Origin: Tupaia tana
Lineage: Eukaryota > Chordata > Mammalia > Scandentia > Tupaiidae
Length of the DNA stretch: 64,000 bases
Assembly (NCBI GenBank): GCA_026018925.1
Contig: JAKSZU010000009.1
Coordinates: 76,914,041-76,978,040, forward strand
Reading direction: 5' to 3'
Shown: positions 1 to 12,374 of the stretch, piece by piece
How the letters are laid out: each line of letters opens with the position of its first letter
How positions within the stretch are numbered: position 1 is the stretch's first letter
Made by a program: the position numbers and the translations under genes
Notes under the pieces: generated by a model
Databases searched by the model: none
Told to the model about the DNA's origin: nothing
Seen by the model: only the letters and a program-made list of their open reading frames with translations

Positions 1-211
1 TAATATTCTAAACTGATACATACACACATATACAATGGGTCTTAAAAAATTCATTAAAAATGCATATTATGGAAAAAGTATGGCTTTTATTATTTTCCAG
101 CAAAATAAAATTATACTTTATTTCCATTTTTTCACAAACTTTTTCAAGTCCCCTTGTACAGGTATAAAAAAAGTTAAATGAATAGTAGATGGTATGATTA
201 AGGTTTTTTTT

Positions 212-447
212 CAGAGGTTTTTTTGCTATAGTGTGCACACGCTCGCCAGAGAGATAGAGAGACAGAAAGCGAGAAATCACCCCCCGGGGGGGGATGGCCA
301 TGCCACAATCGCCTCTCTTCCATTTTCCTCTCAGGATCTTGGGCACACACGCCTGGCGTGAGTTTAAGCCACCGGGTCCAAGACTCGAACCACGATCGAC
401 AACATGGGAGTTTAGTGACATAGCCATTAAGCTAACTGCTTGTACCA
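212..447 (-). repeat. tRNA-derived SINE, moderately diverged
   Basis: Reads in reverse orientation: a T-rich tail, then 'ttgctatagtgtgcacac', a purine-rich GA segment, the CCCCCC/GGGGGG block, 'ggatcttgggcacac', and finally the complement of the tRNA-like head. The same order recurs in more than 20 copies in this window. Mutations at many CpG sites suggest a moderate age. Confidence 0.9.
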
Positions 448-448
448 A

Positions 449-1350
449 GTTTTATTCAGTGTCATAGAAGGAGTTACAAATGAGCAGAAAGGGAAAGCTA
501 GAATGGATTCTGTGGTATAAAATGACAAAAAAAAAAAAACACGAATGGCTAGATAATAACATTAACAAATTTATAGATATGTGTATATGCATAATAAGTA
601 CACATACATATATAAGCTATCAATATTTGCTGAGAAAATCTAGAAGGAATGAGATCACAGAAATAGCAAACATTCCTCATGATGCATATATTGATTTCTA
701 AATGTCATTCTCTTACTAAAAAATAAAAGAACCAGGACTCCTTGAAAAAATAATTAATTCTAGGGCTGGATAAGAGGAAATAGGAGATGGCCTGGAGTGT
801 TTTATAGTGCTAAAACAAGAAATTACTCAAAAAAAAAAATAACGTGGGCATGTTTAAAGAACACCAGATCAAACTGAAAGAACTTTCAGTGTCAAAAGCT
901 AGAAAAATTGATAAAAAATATATAATGTAGTATTATATGACTTCCAAAGTTATAAAATAAATATACATAAATATTTATATAAATAAATGATAAAGCAAAC
1001 AAATAAACTATAGAGAAGAAATAAATCTTTCTAAGAAAATAATTCCAAATTAAATATGTAGATAATTTATTTCCCTTACATGAAATAAAGCTTACCCTGT
1101 TCTACTTTGATTGTGGTCTGGACTTAGTAGCCTTCTTTCAATAATTTTATAGTGGAGATACCTAGCAAACACAATTTTATTTTATTTTTTTTGTGAAATA
1201 GTGCATTTGCTTGCTGGAGGTGGGGAGTAAGAAAGCACCTCCCAGTGGTCAGGGTCCTGACACAGGAGTTACTTCTCGATTTCTCACTCCTGTCGGATTT
1301 TTGGCTGTACACACATGTGTTCCATGCTTTTATTTTATTTTTATTTATTT
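449..1350. other. AT-rich stretch with no recognised gene
   Basis: No convincing gene or exon is seen. The open frames have no family resemblance. Parts near 700-930 could be a very old L1-type relic, but I cannot support this well. Confidence 0.4.
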
Positions 1351-1360
1351 ATGTATTTTT

Positions 1361-1608
1361 GAGAGTTTTTTGCTATAGGGTGCGTGTGCTCACCAGAAAG
1401 ACAGAGACAAACAGAGAAACAGAAAGTGAGAAATCACCCCCAGGGGGATGGCCACAGCGCAATCCCCTCTCCTTCATTCTCCTCTTGGGATCTTGGGCAC
1501 ACACACACATGTGCCCGGCGTGAGTTTAAGCCACTGGGTCCAGGACTCAAACCGTGGTCGACTACATGGGAGTCCAGCAACATATCCATTATGCTAACTG
1601 TTTGTCCC
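1361..1608 (-). repeat. tRNA-derived SINE
   Basis: Reverse-oriented copy of the abundant SINE: 'ttgctatagggtgcgtg' near the tail, a GA-rich segment, a CCCCCAGGGGG block, and the tRNA-like head complement ending near 1608. Confidence 0.9.
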
Positions 1609-1630
1609 CTAAGCTTTAATTTAAAATTTT

Positions 1631-1875
1631 TAAGACAGTTTTGCTATAGGGTGCATGCACTCACCAGAGGGACACAGAGAGACAGAGAGACAGAAAATGA
1701 GAAATCATCCACCAGGGGTATGGCCATACCATAACCCCTTCTCCTCCATTTTTCACTTAGGATTTTGGGCCCACATGCCCATTGTGAGTTTCAAACATCT
1801 TGGTCTGGGATGCAAACCATGGTCTGTTACGTGGGAGTCTAGTGATATAACCATTATACCACCTGTTGTTCCTGG
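1631..1875 (-). repeat. tRNA-derived SINE, diverged
   Basis: A second reverse-oriented copy immediately beside the previous one. The head is degraded but the order of the conserved blocks is kept. Confidence 0.85.
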
Positions 1876-1936
1876 TTCCATGTGTATTTTAAGTCTCTGG
1901 GGCTAGGTGGTTAACTATGTAGAGTCCAGCTATCTT

Positions 1937-2202
1937 TTTTTTTTTTTTTTTTTTTTGGAGAGGTTTTTGCTTTAGGGCACATGCGTTCGTCAGACAGAGA
2001 GAGACAGAGAGACAGAAAGCAGGAAATCACCCCCCAGGGGGATGGCCACGCCGCAATCCCTTCTCCTCCATTCTCCTCTTGGGATCTTGAGCACGCACGC
2101 ACACGCGCCTGGCATGAGTTTAAGCCACCGGGTCTGGGACTTGAACCATGGCCGACCACGTGGGAGTCCAGCGACATAGCCATTACACTAACTGCTGGTC
2201 CC
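1937..2202 (-). repeat. tRNA-derived SINE with perfect target-site duplication
   Basis: A full-length reverse-oriented copy with a poly(T) start. It is flanked by identical 16-base direct repeats AGAGTCCAGCTATCTT at 1921-1936 and 2203-2218. This shows a discrete insertion through L1-type target-primed reverse transcription. Confidence 0.95.
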
Positions 2203-2379
2203 AGAGTCCAGCTATCTTAACCACCAGGCCACAAATGTGGCCCACAAATACAATCTTAACCAGCTGATTAATATTAATAATACCTGGGATATCACATTTA
2301 TATCATACACCACTGCTATGTGATAAGAAGGCTACTTCATCTTTATAATATTTTTTTTCAAAAATTATTGACTCAAGTA

Positions 2380-2800
2380 TAATTGTGAGGAAAATATCAG
2401 AAAAATCTGATTTGAGGGACATTCTATGCAACACCTAATCAGTCCTTCTCAGAACTGTCCAGGTCTTGAAAAACAGGATATACTGTGAATCTGTCACATA
2501 CCAGAAGAAACTAAGAATATATGACAGTTACATGCAATGTGATATTCTGGATCTGGAAAATTTTGGATCTGGAAAATTGTATCAAGAATAAATATTTCTG
2601 AACTTCAATTATATCTGGGGTTTAGCTAATGAAACATTAATGTTGGATTTATAGTTTTGGTAAATATATCAGAGTAATGTAAGATAACAAAATTAAGAGA
2701 AAGGAAGGTAAAAGTATAAGAAAATCTTCTGTTTTATCTTCACAATTTTTTGTAAATCTAAAGTTATTCCAGAATAAAAAATTGATTTTATAAATGTCAT
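2380..2800 (+). repeat. Ancient LINE-type 3' end
   Basis: The text resembles the 3' end of an old mammal-wide interspersed repeat, including 'tgtaaatctaaagttattcc' followed by an A-rich end. I infer an old L1M/HAL1-class 3' UTR from recall of the motif order. The exact family is uncertain. Confidence 0.45.
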
Positions 2801-2835
2801 TTAAAAAAACAATAGGCATAATTTTTTTCCCTTTT

Positions 2836-3074
2836 TTTAAGAGGTTTTGCCAGACGGGATGAGTGTTTGCTGGAGAAAGCGACACAGAGACAATGAGAGG
2901 AAAAGTGAGAAATCACCACCTCCCCCAGGAGGGAAAGACATGCTGCAATCACCTCTCCTCCATTCTCTTTCTGGGATCTTGGGCATGCATGTACTTGCAC
3001 ATGGCATAATTTTCAAGCCACCGTGTTCAGGACTCAAACCATGGCTAGCCACATTAGAGTCTAACTGGCCCTGA
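2836..3074 (-). repeat. tRNA-derived SINE, diverged
   Basis: Reverse-oriented SINE with the GA segment, 'gggatcttgggcatgcatg' and a degraded tRNA-like head. The head end is less clear than in other copies. Confidence 0.8.
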
Positions 3075-3476
3075 AATATAAATTTCTAAGGAATAAATCT
3101 AGTAAATGTAGGTTAGAATGTTTTGTGGAAAAATAGTAAAACTTTATTGAAAGACATTAATAGTCACCAAGCTAATGAGTTTTATGTGTTGTCACATGTC
3201 TTATAAGAAAGCTAAGAAAGCTTAGTATCTTAAATATATATGTTATTTTCTATTTAATATACCAATGTTATGAGATGCAAATCACACAGCTAATAGGGCT
3301 CTTCATGAAAATAGATAAACTATGAATGCTTCAATATAAAAATGTGTAAGGAATCATAAATATAAGAAATAAAAATGGTCCATCATAGTTGAGTTCCTTA
3401 ATATAATTAGTAATCAGAAAAATAAAATTTATAACAAAAACAAAATATTTTAACACTCCTTGCTTAAAGTGCAATG

Positions 3477-3480
<4 letters not shown>

Positions 3481-3510
<30 letters not shown>

Positions 3511-3532
3511 TCCCCATACACACACACATACA
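3481..3532. repeat. (CA)n microsatellite
   Basis: Nearly perfect CA dinucleotide run of about 30 bases, followed by an interrupted second CA block. Confidence 0.95.
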
Positions 3533-3559
3533 TCCTTCTCCCACACATTCATTGCTACT

Positions 3560-3770
3560 GAAAATGTAGTTGATATAACCATTTTGGAAATCAGTTTAGA
3601 GTGGCATATTATAGCTCAATATGTGTAGTCCTTATGATCCAAAATAATAATCCAAAGTGCATACTTTAGCAAAATTTTTGTTCATTTGCAACCAGAGAGT
3701 TAAGAATGTTTATTTTGGCAACATCCATAACAATAAAACATAAACTCCTAAAAACTAAAACATGGAAATA
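3560..3770 (+). repeat. Old L1 ORF2 3'-terminal fragment
   Basis: The sequence follows the order of the conserved L1 ORF2 C-terminal coding region ('aaccattttggaaatcagttt', then a degenerate stretch). It is a strongly decayed L1M-class fragment lying just before a longer L1. Confidence 0.5.
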
Positions 3771-4359
3771 TCCCAGATTGGATCACAAAACCCCTGCCCA
3801 GCCTAGAGCATGGAGAGACTGCTTTGGCCTCAAGACATTCTCATACTTGATCCTGCAGTTGTAGAGGAAAAAGAAGTGCAAAAAAAGCAGGCCACCTGGC
3901 CTCCATTCTTCACAAGAATTCTGCCCAATCTATAAGAAGAAGGGGTTGCTTTAGCCTGAAGACCCACTCTCCCTTGGTCCTGCAGCTGCATAGGTAGAAG
4001 CTCAGCATCCAACTTCATAGAGGCTAGAGAGGTTTGGGTATATATGAGCCAAATTTATGAACACTGTGAGGCTCTGGAGAAATTCTCTCCCTATACTCAA
4101 CCCAACAGAAAACAAGAGAGGAACTCTTCTCTTTAAATATGAACCTGAGTCTCCCAGTATGGATTACACACTGCAACCCACAGTAGAAGAAGAAAACTGG
4201 TAAAGAGATAATTCACAACAGAAGAAAGCACATGGTCATACAGCTATAGAAACCTACTTCAAAGAGTTAGCAAGAAGTGAATATAGTACCAGATGAATAA
4301 AAATCAAGCAGATCTTCAGGAACTATGAGAAAACCAGTAAATATTCCTCCCAAAATGGA

Positions 4360-5330
4360 ACACAATAACTTCTCACCAATGATGGATAAAACTCAGCAAT
4401 CACCAAAATGTTAGAAAAAAAATTCAGGATATTTATTGTAACTAAACTCAATGAGATACAAAAGAAAACAATCAATCCAGCAGATTAGCAAATCTTTCTA
4501 TGATTTGAAGGAGGAACTCTATAAAGAGACTCCTAAAAAAGAATCAAACAGAACTTCTGAAGTTAAAGAATATAATGCAGGAAATTAATACTTTAACTCA
4601 AAAGTATTCATTGCATATTAGACCATGCCATAGAAAGAATCTCTGACTTTGAAGACAAAACTTCTGGCATAGTCCAAGTAACCAAGAAGAATAAAAAAAA
4701 TAGCCATTAAAAATAAGGTCAACATATAGAAAATCCTAGACCCCATAAAAGGACTGAATTTTCACATCATAGATATTCCAGATAGTGAAGAGACAGATAA
4801 AGGCTTAGAAAAATTTTTATCATATATCAGCTGCAAACATTCCAAATTTAGAAAGACATATGAAATCAAACTCCAGAAAATACAAAGAACACTAAATAGA
4901 TATAACATAAGAGAATCTTCTCCAAGGTGCATCATAACCAAAATTAAAGACAAAGAGATTGTTTTATAAATGACAAGAAAGAAATGTCAAGTTGTTACTC
5001 CATTAGACTGAAAGAGGCCCTCACAACAGAAACACTGCAAGCAAGAAAAGAATAAAAAGACAAATTTAAAACTCTGAAAGAAAACAATTTTGACAAGTAC
5101 TATATCCAGTGATATTATCCTTTAAATAGCAAGAATAAATAAAATCATTCTCAGATAAACACAAACTGAAAGAATTCACCAAAAGTAGGCCAGCTCTTCA
5201 GAAAAATACTTAAAGAAATAGTACAGCTGAAAAACTAAAGGGAGGTAAATAAAAGTAAGATAACACAAAACAACCAGAAAAAAAGAGTAACAAAATGGTA
5301 GGGATATTTTCACATATATTAATAAAAATA
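4360..5330 (+). pseudogene. L1 ORF1 relic
   Basis: Region between the L1 5' part and ORF2. Lysine- and glutamate-rich, with a fragmentary match to the old L1M ORF1 arrangement (text such as 'catagatattccagatagtg' fits the RRM entry). Stops occur in every frame. The ORF1 product would be the RNA-binding nucleoprotein of L1. Placement rests mainly on position before the endonuclease segment. Confidence 0.5.
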
Positions 5331-5568
5331 TTGAATGTAAACGGATTAAATTCCTCAACTAAAGGACACAGATTATCTCACTGGGGAAAAAATCAGGAAC
5401 TCTCTATATGTTGCTTAGAAGAAACACATCTCATTGACTGAATATATACATCGAATGAAGATATACTTTGATTGAAAGTGAAGGGCTGGAAAAAGTCATT
5501 TCATGTATATGGAAATGAAATAAAAGACCAATACTGATATCAGACAAAAAAAACACTTTAGGATAAAA

Positions 5569-5787
5569 ATGGTAATGAGACAAAAAAGGACAAGAATAGT
5601 TCTAAAAATATTAATTCACCTACAAGATATAACAATCATAAATATTTATGAACCCAATGCTAGGGTACCCAAATATGTAAAAGAAAGACTGCTAGATCTA
5701 AAGCAAGATATAGAATGGAATCCACTAATTTTTCAGGATTTCAACATCCCATGTCACCACTGGACAAGTCATCTAGACAAAAAATAA
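5569..5787 (+). pseudogene. L1 ORF2 endonuclease-domain fragment
   Basis: A 73-residue open stretch matching the L1 apurinic-type endonuclease domain: 'DITIINIYEPNA' corresponds to the conserved DITIVNIYAPN strand, and 'FQDFNIP' sits where L1 has GDFNTP, so the conserved glycine is lost. The domain nicks target DNA in live elements. Reading stops at an in-frame TAA, so the fragment is inactive. Confidence 0.85.
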
Positions 5788-6530
5788 GCAGATACTTGGA
5801 AGTTAATTGGTACCGTAAACCAAATGAGACTGACAGACATACATAGAACATTCTGAACATTCCATCCATTGACTGCAAAATACACTTTTTTCATTTCTAC
5901 ATGGAACATTTTCAAAGACTGACCAAACTATAGGCTGCAAAACACATCTCTACAAATTAAAAAATATAGAAACTATATTTGATATCTTCTTTGACCACAA
6001 CAGAATTAAACTTGAAATCAACAACAGAAAATCCCCTTGAAAATACACAAAAAAATGGAAACTAAACAACATACTCCTAAATGACTTTCAAACCACTGAA
6101 GGAATTTAGACTAAAATAAAAAGATTCATTGAAACACCAATAATGAACACACCACTCTCCATAAACTTTGGGACACAGTGAAAGCAGTTATAACATGGAA
6201 ATTTATAGCCATTAGTGCTCACAAGAAAAAAATAGAAAGGTAGTAAATGAATAATTTAACATCACATCTCAAGGAACTGTAAAGGCAACAACAACAAATT
6301 AAAAAAAAAAAAGCTGAAGAAAAGAAAGAGTAAAGATTAGAGCTGAAAAAAATGAAATAGAGAATAAAATCTATACCAAAAAAAATCAATGAAACTAAAA
6401 GCTGAATTTTTGAGATGATAAACAAAATTGACTAGTCATTAGTAAGACTAATCAAAGAAAGCAGAGAAAGAAACCACATAGATAAAATCAATAATGAAGG
6501 TGGTAATATTATAAATAGTATACCAGAAAT

Positions 6531-6533
<3 letters not shown>

Positions 6534-6577
<44 letters not shown>

Positions 6578-6604
6578 ATGTGTGTGTGTGTATATATACA
6601 CATA

Positions 6605-6656
<52 letters not shown>
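6534..6656. repeat. (TA)n/(TG)n compound microsatellite
   Basis: Alternating TA runs, then TG runs, then TA runs over about 120 bp inside the old L1. Likely grown after insertion. Confidence 0.95.
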
Positions 6657-6661
<5 letters not shown>

Positions 6662-7570
6662 GAATATTAAAAGTGACTATATGACAACAAACTACAAAAC
6701 CTAGACAAGATGGGCAAATTTCTGGACATGTACAAATTACCTAGGCTGAATCATGATGAAGTGGAAAACTTGAATAGACCAATAACAAGAATGAGCTTGA
6801 ATCTGTAATAGTCTCCAGAAGAAAAGCCCAGGTCTAAATGGCTTCACTTCTGAAATCTACAAAACATTTAAAGAGCTAAGCCAATTTCTTCTCAAACTAT
6901 TTCTAAAGATTAAAAGGAAAAAAACTCTCCAAAACTCTATGAACGTTCAATCATCTTGATACCAAATCCAGACAATGACATAATGTAAAACAAAAACTAT
7001 AAGCAAATATTCCTGATATAAAAATTCTCAATGACATATTAACCAACTAAATCCAGCAGCACATTAAGAAGATTATACAGTACAACCAAATAAGCTTTAT
7101 TTCAGTGATGCAAGGATGGTTCAATATATGCAAAACAATGAATATGACATTAGCAGAAAAAAGATGAAAATCATATGATCATATTTATAGATACAGAAAA
7201 AACATTTGATGAAATGTGACATCCCTTTATGATCAAGACTTTCAGTAAAATAGGGATAGAAGGAACATTTCTCAAACAGAAAAAGACATATATGACAATC
7301 CCACTGCCAACATCATACTTACAGAGGAAAAGTTAAAAGCTTTTCCACTAAGAACTGGAGCCAGACAAGGCTGACCACTTTCTTGACTCCTTTACTAAAA
7401 GGCATGTAAATAGAAAAAGAACAATCTAAACTAACTCTATTCTTAGATATGATCATATATATATAGAAAGTACAAAGAAATTCACAAAACTAAAAACATT
7501 CCTAGAACTGATAAAGGAATTCAGTAAAGTGGCAGGATACAAAATCAATATACAAAAATTTATAGCGCTT

Positions 7571-7842
7571 ATGTGACCAGCAGTTAGCGTAATGGCTATG
7601 TCGCTGGACTCCCACGTAGTCGACCGTGGTTCGCGTCCCGGACCCGGCGGCTTAAACTCACGCCAGGCACGTGTGCGTGCGTGCCCAAGATCCCGAGAGG
7701 AGAATGGAGGAGAAGGGATTGCGGCGTGGCCATCCCCCCTGGAGGGTGATTTCCTGCTTTCTCTCTGTCTCTCTCTGTCTGTCTGGCGAGCGCACGCGCC
7801 CTATAGCAAAAACCTCTCCAAAAAAAAAAAAAGAAAAAAAAA
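7571..7842 (+). repeat. tRNA-derived SINE, near consensus
   Basis: A clean forward copy that serves as a reference. The tRNA-like head has A-box text TTAGCGTAATGG (7584-7595) and B-box text GGTTCGCGTCC (7628-7638). A body of about 190 bp unrelated to tRNA follows, including GA/CT-rich and CCCCCC blocks, ending in 'CCCTATAGCAAAAACCTC' and an A-rich tail. TTATAGCGCTT flanks it at 7560-7570 and 7843-7853. It sits inside the old L1 and is therefore younger than it. Retained CpGs also suggest a young copy. Confidence 0.96.
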
Positions 7843-7903
7843 TTATAGCGCTTTTATGCACCAACAATCAACAGAGAAAGACAGAATTAAAGAAAGCAAT
7901 CCC

Positions 7904-8168
7904 TGGGACCAGCAGTTGTCATAATGTCTATGTCACTGGACTTCCATGTAGTTGACCACAGTTCAAGTCCTGGACCTGGTAGCTTGAATTCACGGCGTGC
8001 ACTTGTGCTTGCATGCCCAAGATCCCAAGAGGAGAATGGAGAAGGGACTGTGATGTGACCATATCCCCTGGGGGGTGATTTCTTGCTTTCTGTCTCTCTG
8101 TCTATATCTGCTTTTCTGGCTAAAGCACATGCCCTATAGCAAAAATCTCTCTCTCTCTCTCAAAAAAA
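7904..8168 (+). repeat. tRNA-derived SINE
   Basis: A second forward copy in the same L1, more mutated than its neighbour (B-box region reads GGTTCAAGTCC-like), so probably older. The A-rich tail is preceded by a CT run. Confidence 0.92.
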
Positions 8169-8328
8169 AGGCAATCTCACTTCCAATAGCCACAACATAA
8201 ATAAGATACATAGGAATAAACCTAATCAAAGAGATGAAAGATCTCTACAGAAAAAAGAAATTGAAAATGCAACAAAATAATGAAAAGATATTCTATGTTC
8301 TTAAGTTGGAAGAAGAAATATAATCAAA

Positions 8329-8550
8329 GTGTTTGTTCTACCCAAATTAACTTACATATTCAATATTATTCCAATTAAATTACCAGGGACATTCTTCCCA
8401 GATGTAGAGAAAACAATCATAAAATTTGTGTGGAATCACAAAAGATTCCTTGTCACCAAAACAATACTGTGCAAAAAGAATAAAGTAGGAGACCTCTCAT
8501 TACCTGACTTCAAAACAAATTACAAAGCAGTGATAGCCAAAACAGCATGA
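8329..8550 (+). pseudogene. L1 ORF2 C-terminal fragment
   Basis: A 73-residue open stretch: '[20 protein letters not shown]' corresponds to the conserved LPK-YRFNAIPIKLP segment after the reverse transcriptase. '[19 protein letters not shown]' corresponds to the following LPDFK-YYKA-V-KTAW motif. It ends at a TGA where the family has tryptophan. The segment is part of the dead L1 that spans 3770-9890. Confidence 0.9.
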
Positions 8551-9889
8551 TACTGGCCCAAGAACAGACACATTGACCAATAGACCAGCATAGAGAATCC
8601 AGAAGTAAACCCTAAATCATACAAAAAACTGATCTTTGACAAGGGATACAAGACAACAAGGTAGAGAAAGAGTCTTTTTACCAAATGGTGCTGGAAGAAA
8701 TAGATATTCATGTACCTGCAGAAAAATGAAGCTGGACCCCTATCTCACACCATTAACAAGAATCAACACAAAGTCGATCAAAGATTTAAATATAAAGACT
8801 GAAACCATAAAATTACTTGTAAAAAGCTTATGGAAAACTCTTGAAGACATTGGAATAAGCAGAAATTCCTTAAATAAGACTCCCAAAATAGAAGGAGTAA
8901 TCCCAAAAAATAGACAAGTGGGATTACATCAAGATAAAAAAGCTTTTAACATCAAAGGAAACAACAAACAACAATTAAAGTGAAAAGACAATCTTCAGCA
9001 TGCCAGAATGCATATGCACATTATTCCTCAGACAAGAGATTGATAATCAGAATATATAGGGAACTCAAGCAGCTAAAAAAAGAATAATCCAAGAGTAAAA
9101 AAAATAAGCTAAATAGACAACTGTTTAAGGAGTACTGACAAATGGCCAATAGGCATATGAAAAAGTGTTCCCAAGTGTCTTGTCATAAAAAGAAATGTAA
9201 ATTAATACCACAATAAGATACAATTTATCCCATTAGAAAGGATAGAATCAAAAAAATAAAGAACTGACAAGTGCTGGTGAGTCTGTGGTGGGAATGTAAA
9301 TTAGCACAACCTCTGTGGAGAGCAACATGGAGGTTCCTCAAAAACTTCAAAATAGAATTACCATAAGACTCAATAATTACACTCCTTGGTGTATACCCAA
9401 AGGATAGAAAAACACTCAGTTGGAAAGACATTTGCATGTTCATGCTTATTGCATCATTATTAACCATTGCTAGGACATGGAATCAACTTAAGTATTTAAA
9501 AATTGATGACTGTGTTAAAAACCCGTAGCACACATATACTATGGAATATTACTCAGACATAAGAAACAATAAGACTCTGTAGTTTGATACACAGTGGATG
9601 AATACAAAGAATTTAATATTAAGTGGAGTGAGCCAGACTTTGAAAGAGACACATTGTGTATCTCCACTTAGTATGTATCAAATGTCTGCACTTTATGGCA
9701 GAAATTAAAAGACCCAAAGATATGATAGTAGAGAGGATAAATGTAGATACCAGAGACTATAAGGGAGGAGAGTGGGTGGTAGGGAGTTTGCAGGTAAGGC
9801 AAAGAAAAGAAACATTTAACAGACAAAAGAATGTAAAGTTCATTGTTAAAAAAATAAGTTCTATAATTTTTTTATAAAATTAAATAAAA

Positions 9890-10260
9890 TAAATACCAGA
9901 CAAGTAAATAACCCAAAATAATAGAATAATAGATAAATAATCATATTCACTCATTTAAACACTAAAAAGTTGTAAAGTAAACCATTGCAAAATGGATGAA
10001 TACAGAATATTCAATATTGACTAAAAGAAGTATATCGTAAAACGGTACATATGGAATTACCTTTTTTATGAAGTTCAAAACATGTAAAATTAAACAATAC
10101 AATCATAGAGATATATAAATCGTTGCCATAACAGTAAAAAAAATTATAGGATATATCAAAAAAGAATTAATACAGTGATTACTTCTGGAAAAGAGGAAGA
10201 GAATGTGGTTGGTAAGAGATATAGAACTGGCCTCTAAAATACTGATAATATTCTGTTTCT
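9890..10260. other. AT-rich stretch with nothing recognised
   Basis: No gene, exon or clear repeat is seen beyond simple AT-richness. Confidence 0.4.
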
Positions 10261-10264
10261 TACA

Positions 10265-10745
10265 CTAAGTTGTGAACATAGATATGCTATCTTTATGGAG
10301 ACATAATTTATAAACCATAAAATGTACTCCTTTAAGAATAAGGTTAATCATTTTCCAGTATATTCAAAGTACTGCAATTATTTTTAAAATTAACTTTAGA
10401 ACACTTTCATTACTTTCCAACACCAAAAACACATACCTATTAAGAGTCACTTTTTTTTTCTCCTAAACAAACCACTTCTAGGTCCAACAATCTATTTCAA
10501 TCTCCATAGATTTGCATATTATGTACATTTTATAGAAGTGGACTAACGTGACATATGTTTTTCTGCTGCTGGTTTATTTCATATGGAATAATGTTTTCAA
10601 ATTTCACATGTGTAGTACTATGTAGCAGCAATTTATTCCATTTCATTCTCAAATAATATTTTATTATATAGATAGAACACATAGACCATATTATTCAACT
10701 GACTTTACCCAGATAAGTTGGGATTATATTACTATCAACAACAAC
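10265..10745 (-). repeat. Old L1M 3' UTR fragment
   Basis: In plus-strand reading the text follows the well-known antisense of L1ME/L1M-type 3' ends: 'aatgtactcctttaag', 'aacactttcattac', 'gatttgcatattatgtac', 'ttatttcatatggaataatg'. Strongly diverged. Confidence 0.6.
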
Positions 10746-11456
10746 AATAAATTTTGTTCCTAAGAATTATTTTACTCTCATAGTTTTACAGTTTGTTGTT
10801 CTTTTCCATTAGCATTAGACACAGTCTACAAAAGCAAAATTTAGTCCTTTCAGAGAGTTGAAAGGAAGCAATCTCTTATATGACAAATCCAACATTATCA
10901 TATGTAAATCTCATGTCTCTCTGTTTCCAGCTCATTAATTGAATGAAACCTACTTTCACATTCTAGTAGGCAGTCCTGTTCTCCAACTAATGGAATGGTG
11001 TCTTTAGAGGGGAAAAAAAGAAGAAACGGAAAGACATAATGTGATAAAGTAATTCCCCAAAGAAATAGAATAAAAATATACTACAGAAATATCAAAATCA
11101 CAATATTATGCTAAACTAAGACAAATAAAATTTGGATGAGGAAGTGGGTAATATATTGAGTCATTTTCTTACTGAAATCTACAAAATATTTAATAGATTG
11201 TTTTTTCCTACTTAATTAAATTGCCCAGATTACAAAACAAAAGTATTAATATTAAAATCATAGAACTAACTATAATACTATTTCTGCCTTTTTCTTGATT
11301 TAGTGGGAAACTAGAAAAATGTTAATGTTGTTCTTTATTTTAAAAGTACCTGTCCTAAAAGTAATTCAGAAAATAAAAGTTGTTTTTACTTGAGTACATT
11401 GAGATAAAGCTTTTGTTTTATTTTTTTCTACTGGACTATGATTTGCCTCAATTTAA
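10746..11456. other. AT-rich stretch with nothing recognised
   Basis: I see no gene or recognisable repeat here. Confidence 0.4.
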
Positions 11457-11471
11457 AAGGTAACATGTCTG

Positions 11472-11742
11472 GGGAACCAGCAGTTAGCGTAATGGCTATG
11501 TCGCTGGACTCCCACGTAGTCGACCGCGGTTCGCGTCTCGGACCCGGTGGCTTACAACTCACGCAGGGCGCGTGTGCATGCGTGCCCAAGATCCCGAGAG
11601 GAGAATGGAGGAGAAGGGATTGCGGCGTGACCATCCCCCCTGGGGGGTGATTTCTCGCTTTCTGTCTCTATGTCTCTCTCTGTCTGTCTGGCGAGCGCAC
11701 GCGCCCTATAGCAAAAACCTCTCCAAAAAAAAATAAATAAAT
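11472..11742 (+). repeat. tRNA-derived SINE, young subfamily, perfect duplication
   Basis: A full-length near-consensus copy with head GGGGAACCAGCAGTTAGCG. Perfect 15-base flanks AAGGTAACATGTCTG lie at 11457-11471 and 11743-11757. It carries two linked marks of the young subfamily: an extra A in GGAACC and 'CTCTATGTCTC' in the CT-rich part. Confidence 0.96.
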
Positions 11743-12024
11743 AAGGTAACATGTCTGATGCCAGGATTGTAGAAAAATCAATGACCTAATATTTATATAA
11801 AAATTTAAACAGAGAAGAAGGCTTGGAAAAAAAAATAATACCTGTCAATCTATAAATTAGGTGACTATTTTCAAAGCTGTAATTGTGTAAACCATGAGGC
11901 ATTCTGGTGCATCAAATTCACGCCCATTCATTTTTTATAAGCCTCTGTAACAAAGTATTTCTTTATGTATAATGAGAATGGCCTACAAACCAAATTTAAA
12001 AAGACAGACAACTAAGTATTATCT

Positions 12025-12298
12025 TTTTTTTTTTTCTTTTCTTGGAGAGGTTTTTGCTATAGGGCACATGCTCTTGCCAAACAGACAGAGAGAGATAGAG
12101 AGACAGAAAGCAAGAAATCACCCCCTAGGGGGGGATGGCCATGCCGCAATACCTTCTCCTCCACTCTCCTCTCGGGATCTTGGGCACGCTCGCACATGCG
12201 CCCGGCGTGAGTTTTAAGCCACTGGGTCCGGGACGCGAATCGCGGTCAACTACATGGGAGTCCAGCGACATAGCCATTACGCTAACTGCTGGTTCCCT
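12025..12298 (-). repeat. tRNA-derived SINE, young-type head
   Basis: Reverse-oriented, nearly full-length, with a poly(T) start and a head ending in 'gctggttccc', the GGAACC-type. Only a weak flanking repeat can be seen. Confidence 0.93.
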
Positions 12299-12374
12299 AA
12301 ATATCAGGGTTTTGAGTACATGAATATTATTACTAAATTATTTGGTTGCATTCTTTTATTTATTTTTATTTATT

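Larger units (their letters stand above)
3770..9890 (+). mobile_element. Near full-length decayed L1 LINE
   Basis: An old L1 of about 6 kb on the plus strand, including about 0.53 kb of later SINE sequence. In order: a GC-richer 5' part (3770-4340), an ORF1-like region (about 4360-5330), endonuclease text (about 5330-6100), reverse transcriptase text (about 6690-7560), the ORF2 C-terminal region (8170-9480) and a 3' UTR ending in an A-rich tail near 9890. All coding parts carry many stops and shifts, so the copy is dead. Two SINEs at 7571-7842 and 7904-8168 and a TA/TG microsatellite at 6534-6656 interrupt it. Confidence 0.9.

Noticed and set aside
7571-7645. tRNA genes at the SINE heads
   Set aside because: A-box and B-box text is present, but there is no closing acceptor stem and each head is followed by the SINE body and an A tail.
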